From positions 1 to 39,922 of the forward strand of contig NZ_RCVN01000016.1 in the NCBI RefSeq assembly GCF_003697915.1: a DNA stretch of 39,922 nt, written 5' to 3'. Source of the stretch: Staphylococcus pseudoxylosus. Lineage in GTDB: Bacteria; Bacillota; Bacilli; Staphylococcales; Staphylococcaceae. Positions 1 through 8,279 of this stretch are shown in pieces; the stretch's first letter is position 1; the number at the start of each line of letters is the position of its first letter. The notes beneath the pieces were generated by a model, which did not search any database, was not told where the DNA came from, and was given only the letters and a program-made list of their open reading frames with translations. The translations under genes and the position numbers were made by a program.

Positions 1-115
1 TCAGGTGTTCCACTTTCGTTAGTTAGTGGTTCTTACACATGAGCTTTTGCTCAGGTGTTCCGCTTTCGTTAGTTAGTGGTTCTTACTCATGAGCCTTTGC
101 TCAGGTGCTCCACTC
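1..115. repeat. 50-bp tandem repeat (2.3 units, cut by window edge)
   Basis: Units begin at 1, 51 and 101 with a period of exactly 50 bases; unit 3 is partial and stops at about 115, where the sequence becomes unique. Units 1 and 2 differ at only a few positions. Each unit holds two small inverted repeats: CCACT...AGTGG (10-14 with 25-29) and TGAGC...GCTCA (about 39-53). The second is the palindrome that recurs elsewhere in the window. The array may extend to the left of the window. The 137 bases between it and the end of kbl show nothing I recognise. Confidence 0.9.
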
Positions 116-252
116 AATATCACATCGCAACATGTGTTTGGCTATTATATATTAAAATAAAACGAGACAGCATTCTTAGTATTGTAACTAGAATCCTGCC
201 CGTTCCCATTAATTCAATCAAGCACATCTTTAATACGTGGCTTGATCAATTA

Positions 253-1443
253 TTATTTAATTGTGCCTAGTTCTTTACCAACTTTTTCAAAAGCAGCTAA
301 AGCTTTATCTAACATTTCTTTTGTGTGAGCTGCTGTAGGCATATTACGTACACGACCAGTACCTTTAGGAACTGTTGGGAAGACGATTGATTTCACGTAG
401 ACGCCTTCATCTTTCAAGCGACTACTAAACGCTTGTGTTTCCTTCTCATCACCGATAATTACAGGTGTGATTGGTGATTCTGAGTTACCGATATCGAAGC
501 CTAATTTTTGTAATCCTTCTTTTAAATAATTGCCATTTTCCCAAAGTTTATCATGCAATTCAGTAGATGCCATTAATTTCTTCACAGCTTCTGTAATTGC
601 TTTTGTATCTCCAGGAGCTAATGATGTTGAGAATAAAAATGGTCTAGATTGTGCTTTTAACCAATCAATTAGTGATTGAGTACCTGCTACGTATCCGCCA
701 ACAACACCTATTGCTTTTGATAACGTACCAATTTGGAAATCAATCTTATCTTGTAATCCAAAATGCTTAACTGTTCCCGCACCTTTACCCATTACGCCTG
801 AACCATGAGCATCATCGACATAAGTAATTAAGCCAAATTCTTCTGCAATTTCAACGATTTCTGGTAACTTAGCTACATCACCATCCATACTGAATACACC
901 ATCAGTGATATACATTACTTTATTATATTGACCTGATTCTACAGCTTCTTTCGCTTTAGCACGTAAATCTGCCATATCTGAGTGGTTAACGCGAATAATC
1001 TTCGCTTTAGATAAACGACAACCATCAATAATAGAAGCATGATTTAATTCATCTGACAGAATAGCATCATTTTTGTTCATAACTGCTGAAATAGCTGCCA
1101 TATTACAATTGAATCCTGATTGATATGCAATAGCTGCTTCAGTTCCTTTGAACTCTGCAAGTGTTTGTTCTAATTCATCATGCACATCTAAGGTACCATT
1201 GATTGAACGTACCGCACCGGCACCAACCCCATGTGTATCGATTGCATCTTTTGCTGCTTGCTTCAAGTCCTCGTCTGTTGCTAGTCCTAAATAGTTATTG
1301 GAAGATAAGTTTACATAATTTTTCCCGTTAATAGAAATTTCAGGGCCATTTGCACCTTCAATTGTATCTATTTCATTATATAATCCGTTATCTTTTAAAT
1401 ATTGAATATTTTCATCTAAAAAGCCATGTAGTGACTGAACCAC
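253..1443 (-). CDS. kbl: glycine C-acetyltransferase (2-amino-3-ketobutyrate CoA ligase)
   Basis: This is a PLP-dependent alpha-oxoamine synthase family enzyme of 396 aa, the usual length. Family members of this type interconvert glycine plus acetyl-CoA and 2-amino-3-ketobutyrate plus CoA in threonine breakdown. Visible signatures are the PLP lysine K243 in GTLSKAIG, the VDDAHG motif (D210, H213) and NHASIIDG (H135) that stacks on the cofactor ring. The start is GTG at 1443, with GGGGG seven bases upstream. Threonine dehydrogenase, the usual partner, is not in the window but could lie beyond the left edge, where this gene's transcript heads. Close relatives (8-amino-7-oxononanoate synthase, 5-aminolevulinate synthase) share the fold. 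I prefer Kbl because of overall similarity and its known place beside the M20-tuf region in staphylococci. Confidence 0.88.
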   Translation of the reverse strand: MVQSLHGFLDENIQYLKDNGLYNEIDTIEGANGPEISINGKNYVNLSSNNYLGLATDEDLKQAAKDAIDTHGVGAGAVRSINGTLDVHDELEQTLAEFKGTEAAIAYQSGFNCNMAAISAVMNKNDAILSDELNHASIIDGCRLSKAKIIRVNHSDMADLRAKAKEAVESGQYNKVMYITDGVFSMDGDVAKLPEIVEIAEEFGLITYVDDAHGSGVMGKGAGTVKHFGLQDKIDFQIGTLSKAIGVVGGYVAGTQSLIDWLKAQSRPFLFSTSLAPGDTKAITEAVKKLMASTELHDKLWENGNYLKEGLQKLGFDIGNSESPITPVIIGDEKETQAFSSRLKDEGVYVKSIVFPTVPKGTGRVRNMPTAAHTKEMLDKALAAFEKVGKELGTIK

Positions 1444-1593
1444 TGCAAGTCCCCCTTTGAATTATCTTAGTTTTCAAATCAATCATAACCTATTTTAATA
1501 AAAGTGGAAAGCATTATAAACACACGGCACAATGCGTTTCCCACAACATAATTTGTCTATTATCAATTGCACCTACAGTTGTACATTATTAAG

Positions 1594-1602
1594 TGGTATA
1601 AT
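1594..1602 (+). promoter_or_regulatory. extended -10 promoter of the M20 amidohydrolase gene
   Basis: TGGTATAAT fits an extended -10 element (TGn plus TATAAT at 1597-1602). No good -35 box lies 17 bases upstream. The predicted transcript would begin near 1608, which leaves almost no leader before the ATG at 1611 and so supports the TTG at 1635 as the start. Confidence 0.55.
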
Positions 1603-1634
1603 AGTGGAAAATGTTTAAGGAAGAAGGGTTGAAG

Positions 1635-2813
1635 TTGTTTGATTGGTTTCAACTAGCACAACAAAAAGAAAGTAGAATGGTACAAATTCGACGTTACCTC
1701 CATCAATATCCCGAATTATCATTTGAGGAATACCACACACGTGACTTTATACTTAACCAATTAAGTCAATTATCATGTGAAATTCGTACTCCTGTAGGAC
1801 GTAATGGTATCGTAGCTACATTTAAAGGTCACGGTGATGGACCTACCGTTGCGCTTCGTGCAGATTTTGATGCACTACCTATAGATGAATTAACAGAAGT
1901 AGACTATAAATCTAAAAATCCTGGCGTCATGCATGCATGTGGTCATGATGGTCATACTGCAATCTTATTAGGTGTTGCAGAGATTATTGAAAATCACTTA
2001 ACCTCTTTAAATGGTGATGTGGTATTAATCTTTCAATATGGCGAAGAAATTATGCCAGGTGGCTCTCAAGAGATGATTGATGATGGTTGTTTACAAGATG
2101 TCGATAAGATATATGGCAATCATTTATGGTCTGGATATCCTACAGGTACGATTTATTCGCGTCCTGGTGCATTAATGGCTTCTCCTGATGAGTTTAGCAT
2201 TACAATCCAAGGTAAAGGTGGGCACGGTGCTAAACCACAAGAAACGATAGATCCTGTCGTGATCATGGCAGAATTCATTATGAGTGCACAAAAAATTGTT
2301 TCTCGTACTATAGATCCTGTAAAGCAAGCTGTAATTAGTTTTGGCATGGTCCAAGCAGGTTCTGCGGATAATATTATTCCAGATTCTGCATTTTGCAAAG
2401 GGACTGTACGTACATTTGATACAGAAATTCAAACTCATGTTATGACTAAAATGGAGAAGTTGCTTAAAGGTTTAGCCGTAGCTAATGACATAACGTATAA
2501 CTTTGACTACATTAAAGGTTATTTACCTGTACACAACCATCAAGATAACTATGAAGTAGTGAAACAGGCCGCTAATGATATGAACTTAAGATTCAATGAA
2601 TCAGATTTAATGATGATTGGTGAAGATTTCTCACACTATTTAAAAGTACGTCCAGGCGCATTCTTTTTAACTGGGTGTGGTAATCCTGAAATTGATACTA
2701 TTCATCCGCATCATAGCCCATGTTTTAACATTGATGAAAAAGCGATGAAATACGCAACAAGCGAATTCTTAAAAATATTAGAACTCGAAAAAGTAATTTT
2801 TAAAGCACCTTAG
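1635..2813 (+). CDS. M20 family metallopeptidase / amidohydrolase
   Basis: This is a dinuclear-metal amidohydrolase of the HipO/N-acyl-amino-acid hydrolase branch of family M20, about 392 aa from the chosen start. It shows the HACGHDGHTA metal-binding motif (C102, H104), LRADFDALP, the QYGEEIMPGG segment with its catalytic and metal-binding acidic residues, and MIGEDFSHY near the C terminus. An upstream in-frame ATG at 1611 exists. I chose TTG at 1635 because GAAGGG sits six bases before it, because the ATG falls almost on the predicted transcription start, and because conserved similarity begins at FDWFQLA. The substrate cannot be read from sequence; deacylation of N-acetyl or hippurate-like amino acids is the family-level expectation. 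It is a single-gene unit that converges on tuf, and its stop codon lies inside its own terminator stem. Confidence 0.85.
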   Translation: MFDWFQLAQQKESRMVQIRRYLHQYPELSFEEYHTRDFILNQLSQLSCEIRTPVGRNGIVATFKGHGDGPTVALRADFDALPIDELTEVDYKSKNPGVMHACGHDGHTAILLGVAEIIENHLTSLNGDVVLIFQYGEEIMPGGSQEMIDDGCLQDVDKIYGNHLWSGYPTGTIYSRPGALMASPDEFSITIQGKGGHGAKPQETIDPVVIMAEFIMSAQKIVSRTIDPVKQAVISFGMVQAGSADNIIPDSAFCKGTVRTFDTEIQTHVMTKMEKLLKGLAVANDITYNFDYIKGYLPVHNHQDNYEVVKQAANDMNLRFNESDLMMIGEDFSHYLKVRPGAFFLTGCGNPEIDTIHPHHSPCFNIDEKAMKYATSEFLKILELEKVIFKAP

Positions 2814-2837
2814 TCATAAAATGACTAAGGTGCTTTT
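2802..2837 (+). terminator. terminator of the M20 gene, containing its stop codon
   Basis: AAAGCACCTTAGTCA (2802-2816) pairs with TGACTAAGGTGCTTT (2822-2836), a 15-bp perfect stem with a 5-base loop followed by a short T run. The TAG stop codon of the M20 gene lies in the left arm. Confidence 0.85.
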
Positions 2838-2890
2838 ATGCATGAGCTTTTGCTCAGGCGTACCTCTATTACCTTAGTCATAAAATGACT
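2808..2890. repeat. 63-bp-offset duplication enclosing a palindrome
   Basis: The 20-mer ACCTTAGTCATAAAATGACT occurs at 2808-2827, as the heart of the M20 terminator, and again at 2871-2890. Between the copies lies ATGCATGAGCTTTTGCTCAGG (palindrome at about 2841-2857) and a CCTCTATT tail. The string CCTCTATTACCTTAGTCATAAA (2863-2884) recurs at 3009-3030. Confidence 0.85.
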
Positions 2891-2894
2891 TTAT

Positions 2895-2929
2895 AGACTT
2901 ACTATTCAGTAAAACTGAATAGTAAGTCT
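2895..2929. repeat. perfect 16-bp stem-loop
   Basis: AGACTTACTATTCAGT (2895-2910) is followed by AAA and then its exact reverse complement (2914-2929). Neither side carries a proper T run. It sits between the converging M20 and tuf transcripts and may act as a back-up terminator or as an RNA-end-stabilising hairpin. A smaller hairpin, TGCATTTG...CAAATGTA, follows at about 2932-2953. Confidence 0.75.
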
Positions 2930-2967
2930 TATGCATTTGTGTAGGCAAATGTATACCTTTATATTTA

Positions 2968-3072
2968 ATAAACAAAGCACAAGGTCCATATTGCGGCCTT
3001 GTGCTTTTCCTCTATTACCTTAGTCATAAATAAACAAAGCACAAGGTCCATATTGCGGCCCTGTGCTTTTCC
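2968..3072. repeat. tandem 62-bp-period repeat of a stem-loop
   Basis: A 43-base unit at 2968-3010 recurs at 3030-3072 with one visible difference. Each unit folds as AAAGCACAAGG...CCTTGTGCTTTT around a loop containing TCCATATTGCGG. In copy 2 the right arm has one mismatch. The period is 62 bases, almost the same as in the other duplications in this window. Confidence 0.85.
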
Positions 3073-3073
3073 A

Positions 3074-3105
3074 TAAAAAAAGCCTCCCGAAGGAGGCTTT
3101 AAAAA
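3074..3105 (-). terminator. terminator of tuf (bidirectional shape)
   Basis: AAAGCCTCC (3079-3087), loop CGAA, then GGAGGCTTT (3092-3100). A-rich sequence lies on one side and T-rich on the other, so it can terminate leftward tuf transcription and perhaps rightward read-through. Confidence 0.9.
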
Positions 3106-3129
3106 TTCTATCAAAGATAGAAATCTATA

Positions 3130-4317
3130 TTATTCGTTGATTACTGTAACAACGCCTGATCCAACAGTACGTCCACCTTCACGGATAGAGAAACGAGTAC
3201 CGTCTTCAATAGCGATTGGAGAAATTAATTCAACGTCCATTTCAACGTTATCGCCAGGCATAACCATTTCAGTACCTTCTGGTAAAGTAACAACACCTGT
3301 TACGTCAGTAGTACGGAAATAGAATTGTGGGCGGTAGTTAGTGAAGAATGGAGTATGACGACCACCTTCATCTTTTGATAAAACGTAAACGTCCGCTTTG
3401 AATTTAGTATGTGGTGTAATAGTACCAGGAGCAGCTAAAACTTGACCACGTTGGATGTCATCACGAGAAACACCACGTAATAATGCACCAATGTTGTCAC
3501 CAGCTTCAGCGTAGTCTAATAATTTACGGAACATTTCTACACCAGTAACTGTTGTTTTGCTTGACTCTTCTTGCATACCAATGATTTCGATTTCTTCACC
3601 GACTTTGATTTGACCACGTTCAACACGGCCTGTAGCAACAGTACCACGACCAGTGATTGAGAATACGTCCTCTACTGGCATCATGAATGGTTTGTCAGAA
3701 TCACGTTCTGGAGTTGGGATGAAATCATCAACTGCTTGCATTAAGTCTAAGATTTTTTGCTCATAGTCAGCGTCGCCTTCAAGTGCTTTTAATGCTGAAC
3801 CAGAGATTACAGGTACATCGTCACCTGGGAAGTCATATTCGCTTAATAAGTCACGAACTTCCATTTCTACTAATTCTAATAATTCTTCATCGTCAACCAT
3901 GTCAACTTTGTTTAAGAATACAACTAATGCTGGTACACCAACGTTACGTGATAAAAGGATGTGCTCACGAGTTTGTGGCATTGGACCATCAGCAGCAGAT
4001 ACTACTAAGATAGCTCCGTCCATTTGTGCAGCACCAGTGATCATGTTTTTAACATAGTCAGCGTGACCTGGGCAGTCAACGTGCGCATAGTGACGTTTTC
4101 CAGTAGTGTACTCAATGTGAGAAGTATTAATAGTAATACCACGTTCTTTTTCTTCTGGAGCGTTGTCAATCATGTCATATGATTGTGCTACAGAATCACC
4201 ATTTTTTGCTAATACAGTTGCGATAGCAGCTGTTAAAGTAGTTTTACCATGGTCAACGTGACCAATAGTACCAATATTGGCATGTTCTTTTGAGCGGTCA
4301 AATTTTTCTTTAGCCAT
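3130..4317 (-). CDS. tuf: elongation factor Tu
   Basis: This GTPase delivers aminoacyl-tRNA to the ribosomal A site. It is 395 aa, near the usual length. Domain I shows GHVDHGKT (P-loop, 19-26), the switch region with [17 protein letters not shown] (81-85) and NKVD (136-139). Domains 2 and 3 follow and end in the canonical GSGVVT segment. The start is ATG with GGAGAG upstream. It is the last gene of the rpsL-rpsG-fusA-tuf series but is separated from fusA by 216 bases that contain a convincing promoter of its own. It should therefore be made both by read-through and independently, as fits a very abundant protein. Confidence 0.98.
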   Translation of the reverse strand: MAKEKFDRSKEHANIGTIGHVDHGKTTLTAAIATVLAKNGDSVAQSYDMIDNAPEEKERGITINTSHIEYTTGKRHYAHVDCPGHADYVKNMITGAAQMDGAILVVSAADGPMPQTREHILLSRNVGVPALVVFLNKVDMVDDEELLELVEMEVRDLLSEYDFPGDDVPVISGSALKALEGDADYEQKILDLMQAVDDFIPTPERDSDKPFMMPVEDVFSITGRGTVATGRVERGQIKVGEEIEIIGMQEESSKTTVTGVEMFRKLLDYAEAGDNIGALLRGVSRDDIQRGQVLAAPGTITPHTKFKADVYVLSKDEGGRHTPFFTNYRPQFYFRTTDVTGVVTLPEGTEMVMPGDNVEMDVELISPIAIEDGTRFSIREGGRTVGSGVVTVINE

Positions 4318-4430
4318 TATAAAATCTCTCCTATTCGTTAGAAAATTATTTTTAATTTATCTCTCATGACAGTTTCTCACCATCATGAGAAGATGGATTA
4401 TAATTTGGAAATAAAGGACCATACAGTACC

Positions 4431-4459
4431 TTTATAATGCATTTTTCCCAAAAAATCAA
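4431..4459 (-). promoter_or_regulatory. promoter of tuf
   Basis: On the minus strand TTGATT (4459-4454) is followed by a 17-base spacer and TATAAA (4436-4431). The transcript would carry a leader of about 105 bases with a small hairpin (TTCTCA...TGAGAA, near 4375-4392). Confidence 0.65.
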
Positions 4460-4533
4460 TTGATAAAACAATAAGCTACATAATTAAGCTTTATGTGTAT
4501 TGTACAGACAGTTGTCGCACAAAACAAGTTTAA

Positions 4534-6624
4534 TTATTCGGCTTTATTGCCACTGTTTTTCTTAACAATTTCTTCAGAAATTGATTTTGGAACTTCAGCA
4601 TAGTGATCAAAGTACATTGTATAAGTACCGCGACCTTGAGTGTTAGAACGTAATGCAGTTGCATAACCGAACATTTCTGAAAGTGGTACAAAAGCATTTA
4701 CAACTTGTGCATTACCACGAGGTTCCATACCATCAACACGTCCACGACGAGATGTTACGTCACCCATGATGTCACCCATGTACTCTTCAGGCATTTCGAT
4801 TGTAACTTTCATCATTGGTTCTAAGATAACTGGATCACATTTTTTAGCAGCTTCTTTAAGCGCTAATGATGCAGCAATTTTGAAGGCCATTTCAGATGAA
4901 TCGACATCATGGTATGAACCATCAAATAATCTAGCTTTAACATCAATTAAAGGATAACCAGCTAATACACCGTTTTCCATTGAATCTTTAAGACCTGCTT
5001 CAACTGATGGAATGTATTCACGAGGAACGACACCACCAACGATAGCGTTTTCGAATTCGAAACCGCCACCTGTTTCATTAGGTGAGAATTCAATTTTAAC
5101 GTCACCATATTGACCACGACCACCTGATTGACGAGCGAATTTACCTTGAACTTCAGCTGATGCTTTAAATGTTTCACGGTATGAAACCATTGGTGCACCA
5201 ACGTTACATTCAACGTTAAATTCTTTCTTCATACGGTCTACTAAGATATCTAAATGAAGTTCACCCATACCACCGATAATAACTTGTCCAGTTTCATCGT
5301 CTGTGTGTGCATGGAATGTTGGATCTTCTTCTTGTAACTTAACTAAAGCTGTAGTCATTTTGTCTTGGTCTGCTTTAGATTTAGGTTCAACTGATAAGTG
5401 AATAACAGGTTCTGGGAAATCCATAGATTCCAAGATGATGTCATTCTTCTCACCACATAAAGTATCACCAGTACCAGTCTCTTTAAGACCTACCGCAGCT
5501 GCGATATCTCCTGAATATACTGTGTTTAACTCTTGACGAGAGTTAGCGTGCATTTGTAGTAAACGACCTACACGTTCACGTTTGTTCTTCGTAGAGTTTT
5601 TAACGTAAGAACCTGATGTTAAAGTACCTGAGTAAACACGGAAGAATGTTAATTTACCAACATAAGGGTCAGTCATTACTTTGAACGCTAAAGCAGCGAA
5701 CTCAGCATTGTCATCAGCTTTTGCGATAACTTCTTCTTCTGGGTTGTCAGCACGGTGACCAACGATTGGTTTTACGTCTAACGGTGATGGTAAGTAATCA
5801 ATTACTGCGTTAAGCATTAATTGAACACCTTTGTTTTTGAAAGCTGTACCAACAAGAACTGGATAGAATTCAATGTTGTTTGTAGCTTCACGGATAGCAT
5901 CTTTTAATTCAGAGACAGAAATCTCTTCATCAGCAAGATATTTTTCCATTAATTCATCATTAGTTTCAGCTACTGCTTCAATTAATGTTGAACGAGCTTC
6001 TTCAGCTCTTTCTTTATGATCTTCAGGAATTTCAATTTCTTCAATTTCAGTTCCTAAGTCATTGTTGTATTTGAAACATTTCATTTCAACTAAGTCGATG
6101 ATTGCTTCAAATTCGTCTTCCGCACCAATTGGTAATTGGATTGGTTGTGCGTTTGCTTGTAAACGGTCATGGATAGTGCTTACTGCGTATTCGAAGTTAG
6201 CTCCTAATTTGTCCATTTTGTTTACGAAAACAATACGAGGTACGCTATAAGTTGTTGCCTGGCGCCAAACTGTTTCAGTTTGAGGTTCAACACCTGATTG
6301 AGCATCTAGTACTGTTACTGCACCATCAAGTACACGTAGTGAACGTTCAACTTCTACAGTGAAGTCTACGTGTCCAGGTGTATCGATGATGTTTACACGG
6401 TGGTCATCCCACTGTGCTGTTGTTGCTGCAGATGTGATAGTGATACCACGATCTTGCTCCTGTTCCATCCAGTCCATTTGTGAAGCACCTTCGTGTGTTT
6501 CACCAATTTTATGGATACGTCCAGTATAGTAAAGAATACGTTCAGTCGTAGTTGTTTTACCAGCATCGATGTGAGCCATGATACCGATATTACGTGTTCT
6601 ATCTAAACTAAAATCTCTAGCCAT
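4534..6624 (-). CDS. fusA: elongation factor G
   Basis: This translocation GTPase also works with ribosome recycling factor. At 696 aa it is within a few residues of other staphylococcal EF-G. The G domain shows AHIDAGKT (17-24), the [11 protein letters not shown] switch, DTPGH (81-85) and NKMD (135-138). Domains II-V follow, including the GMGELHLDI stretch of domain III and the GGRGQYGD segment of domain IV. Fusidic-acid resistance maps to this gene in staphylococci; I noticed no disruption, but I did not compare residue by residue. The ATG start is preceded by GAAGGAG. It lies 119 bases after rpsG in the same orientation, and no strong terminator separates them. Confidence 0.98.
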   Translation of the reverse strand: MARDFSLDRTRNIGIMAHIDAGKTTTTERILYYTGRIHKIGETHEGASQMDWMEQEQDRGITITSAATTAQWDDHRVNIIDTPGHVDFTVEVERSLRVLDGAVTVLDAQSGVEPQTETVWRQATTYSVPRIVFVNKMDKLGANFEYAVSTIHDRLQANAQPIQLPIGAEDEFEAIIDLVEMKCFKYNNDLGTEIEEIEIPEDHKERAEEARSTLIEAVAETNDELMEKYLADEEISVSELKDAIREATNNIEFYPVLVGTAFKNKGVQLMLNAVIDYLPSPLDVKPIVGHRADNPEEEVIAKADDNAEFAALAFKVMTDPYVGKLTFFRVYSGTLTSGSYVKNSTKNKRERVGRLLQMHANSRQELNTVYSGDIAAAVGLKETGTGDTLCGEKNDIILESMDFPEPVIHLSVEPKSKADQDKMTTALVKLQEEDPTFHAHTDDETGQVIIGGMGELHLDILVDRMKKEFNVECNVGAPMVSYRETFKASAEVQGKFARQSGGRGQYGDVKIEFSPNETGGGFEFENAIVGGVVPREYIPSVEAGLKDSMENGVLAGYPLIDVKARLFDGSYHDVDSSEMAFKIAASLALKEAAKKCDPVILEPMMKVTIEMPEEYMGDIMGDVTSRRGRVDGMEPRGNAQVVNAFVPLSEMFGYATALRSNTQGRGTYTMYFDHYAEVPKSISEEIVKKNSGNKAE

Positions 6625-6743
6625 GTATTTTTCTCCTTCCAGTATAACTGCGAATAAATACTATAAATATGGCGATGCCCTAAACACGAACCTGTGATAG
6701 TAATCTACCAATATGGAACATGTTCAGGGAAACAGCTACTATC

Positions 6744-7214
6744 CTACCAGCGATAGTGAGCGAATGCTTTGTTAGCTTCAGCCATTTTGTGTGTGTCTTC
6801 ACGTTTCTTAACTGCGCCACCAGTGTTGTTAGCAGCATCTAAGATTTCGTTAGCTAAACGTTCTTCCATAGTTTTTTCACCACGAAGACGTGAATAGTTA
6901 ACTAACCAACGAAGACCTAATGTAGTACGACGTTCTGGACGAACTTCTACTGGTACTTGATAGTTAGAGCCACCAACACGGCGAGCTTTAACCTCTAATA
7001 CTGGCATAATGTTATCGATAGCTTCTTCAAATACTTCAACTGCTTCACGACCACTACGTTCTTTAACTAAGTCGAATGCAGAATAAAGAATTCTTTGTGC
7101 TGTTCCACGTTTACCGTCTAACATAATTTTGTTGATCAATTTTGTAACTAATTTAGAGTTGTGAATTGGATCTGGTAATACGTCTCTTTTTGGTACTGAT
7201 CCTTTACGAGGCAT
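6744..7214 (-). CDS. rpsG: 30S ribosomal protein S7
   Basis: This primary 16S rRNA-binding protein nucleates assembly of the 30S head. It is 156 aa, the standard length. It begins [16 protein letters not shown] and contains the conserved [18 protein letters not shown] hairpin and the [13 protein letters not shown] segment. The ATG has GGAGG upstream. It lies about 70 bases downstream of rpsL and upstream of fusA, the classical str operon order. In well-studied bacteria S7 represses this operon; I did not identify a specific S7 site here. Confidence 0.98.
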   Translation of the reverse strand: MPRKGSVPKRDVLPDPIHNSKLVTKLINKIMLDGKRGTAQRILYSAFDLVKERSGREAVEVFEEAIDNIMPVLEVKARRVGGSNYQVPVEVRPERRTTLGLRWLVNYSRLRGEKTMEERLANEILDAANNTGGAVKKREDTHKMAEANKAFAHYRW

Positions 7215-7284
7215 AATATAAATCCTCCCTTCCGATTATAATATAATTCTTTAGTTTATAGCGAAAATTTACGCAATCTTAAAC

Positions 7285-7698
7285 TTATTTTTTAGGTTTT
7301 TTAGTTCCGTATAATGAACGGCCTTGTCTACGTCCATCAACACCTGAAGTATCAAGTGCACCACGTACAATATGGTAACGCACACCAGGTAAGTCTTTTA
7401 CACGTCCACCACGTACAAGTACAACACTGTGTTCTTGTAAGTTATGTCCGATACCAGGAATGTACGCATTGATTTCAATGTTGTTAGACAAACGAACACG
7501 AGCATATTTACGTAACGCGGAGTTAGGTTTTTTAGGTGTCATTGTTCCTACACGAGTACAAACACCACGTTTTTGTGGAGAATTTAAGTCAGTAAATTTT
7601 TTCTTTTTACTGTTAAAGTTTCTATTTAATGCTGGTGAATCAGATTTTTTAGATTTACTTTGTCTAGGTTTACGTACCAATTGGTTAATAGTTGGCAT
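7285..7698 (-). CDS. rpsL: 30S ribosomal protein S12
   Basis: This decoding-centre protein of the small subunit has 137 aa, the Gram-positive length with the lysine-rich insert around residues 13-35. The [11 protein letters not shown] loop retains both lysines (K56, K57) that correspond to the streptomycin-sensitive positions. The second loop, [10 protein letters not shown], is also intact, so the sequence predicts a streptomycin-susceptible ribosome. The ATG is preceded by GAGGAGG. It follows the L7Ae-family gene by about 95 bases, and both probably use the promoter near 8100. Confidence 0.98.
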   Translation of the reverse strand: MPTINQLVRKPRQSKSKKSDSPALNRNFNSKKKKFTDLNSPQKRGVCTRVGTMTPKKPNSALRKYARVRLSNNIEINAYIPGIGHNLQEHSVVLVRGGRVKDLPGVRYHIVRGALDTSGVDGRRQGRSLYGTKKPKK

Positions 7699-7792
7699 TG
7701 AATGTTCCTCCTCTCTTCATTTATAATCCCACACATCCAGGTGGTTCATTTTAAGGGTAAATAAAATTTAGTAAGAATGATTCTTACTAATC

Positions 7793-8047
7793 TCATTTTA
7801 ATAATGCAACAATGGTTGCACTAACGTTTATACCTACATATTCTCCTAAAGCCTTTTTGCTTTTGAAAAATGAAACAGGCATGTGTTTGTGATTGATTTG
7901 GCTTAACACGCGAGTCATAAGATGAATCTCAACGTCTTCAGCGATAATCAATGATGTAACTTGATCTCTATTCAAAGCTTTGAGCGTTTGTTTAAGACCA
8001 ATGACATGATGTTGTTTGTTAAAGCGTGCAACTTTTTCATTAGACAT
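7793..8047 (-). CDS. L7Ae/L30e/S12e-family ribosomal protein (YbxF-like)
   Basis: This small RNA-binding protein is 84 aa from the chosen start. The family binds kink-turn RNA; its Bacillus relative encoded just before rpsL binds k-turns, but its role on the ribosome is unclear. Visible features are the N-terminal [10 protein letters not shown] helix, a central SLIIAEDVE strand and a C-terminal [12 protein letters not shown] helix. A longer frame could begin at a TTG at 8062. I reject that because it overlaps the Shine-Dalgarno GGAGG, which is placed eight bases before the ATG at 8047. It sits between rpoC and rpsL, the conserved Firmicute arrangement. Confidence 0.88.
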   Translation of the reverse strand: MSNEKVARFNKQHHVIGLKQTLKALNRDQVTSLIIAEDVEIHLMTRVLSQINHKHMPVSFFKSKKALGEYVGINVSATIVALLK

Positions 8048-8087
8048 CAAAATATCCTCCAAAGTTCTGCTTGCATCAACCTTAATA

Positions 8088-8117
8088 ATAATAACACTTT
8101 CAGTACTGCTGAGTCAA
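8088..8117 (-). promoter_or_regulatory. promoter of the L7Ae-rpsL-rpsG-fusA unit
   Basis: On the minus strand TTGACT (8117-8112) is followed by 18 bases and TATTAT (8093-8088). It lies just after the rpoC terminator-like hairpin, so the str-type operon probably starts here. Confidence 0.6.
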
Positions 8118-8217
8118 CTTTTATTCGTACTTTTCAATAAAAATTTTAAAAATATCAGAAGTCGGATAGAAACCACAATTTCAACTGTGATTCCTTGTTC
8201 CACTTCTATAGTCAATA

Positions 8218-8260
8218 GCATTAAAGAGCCCGAGATATTTATTAACATCCCGGACTCTCT
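8218..8260 (-). terminator. stem-loop after rpoC
   Basis: On the minus-strand RNA, bases 8258-8247 pair with 8236-8225 over 12 bp including two G-U pairs. Only a short U stretch follows, so termination may be partial. It separates rpoBC from the L7Ae-rpsL unit. Confidence 0.7.
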
Positions 8261-8279
8261 GTTTATTGCATACTAAATA

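Noticed and set aside
1..115. CRISPR array
   Set aside because: Repeats are directly abutting 50-base units with no unique spacers and no cas genes nearby; it is a plain tandem repeat.
76..270. 64-residue open frame on the plus strand
   Set aside because: It begins in the tandem repeat and runs into the 3' end of kbl, with no ribosome-binding site or conserved features.
2808..2890. Insertion sequence or transposon between M20 and tuf
   Set aside because: There is no transposase or long terminal inverted repeat; the duplicated segments are only tens of bases long.
8016..8276. 86-residue open frame on the plus strand
   Set aside because: It overlaps the L7Ae gene start, its promoter and the rpoC hairpin in antisense; there is no ribosome-binding site or family signature.
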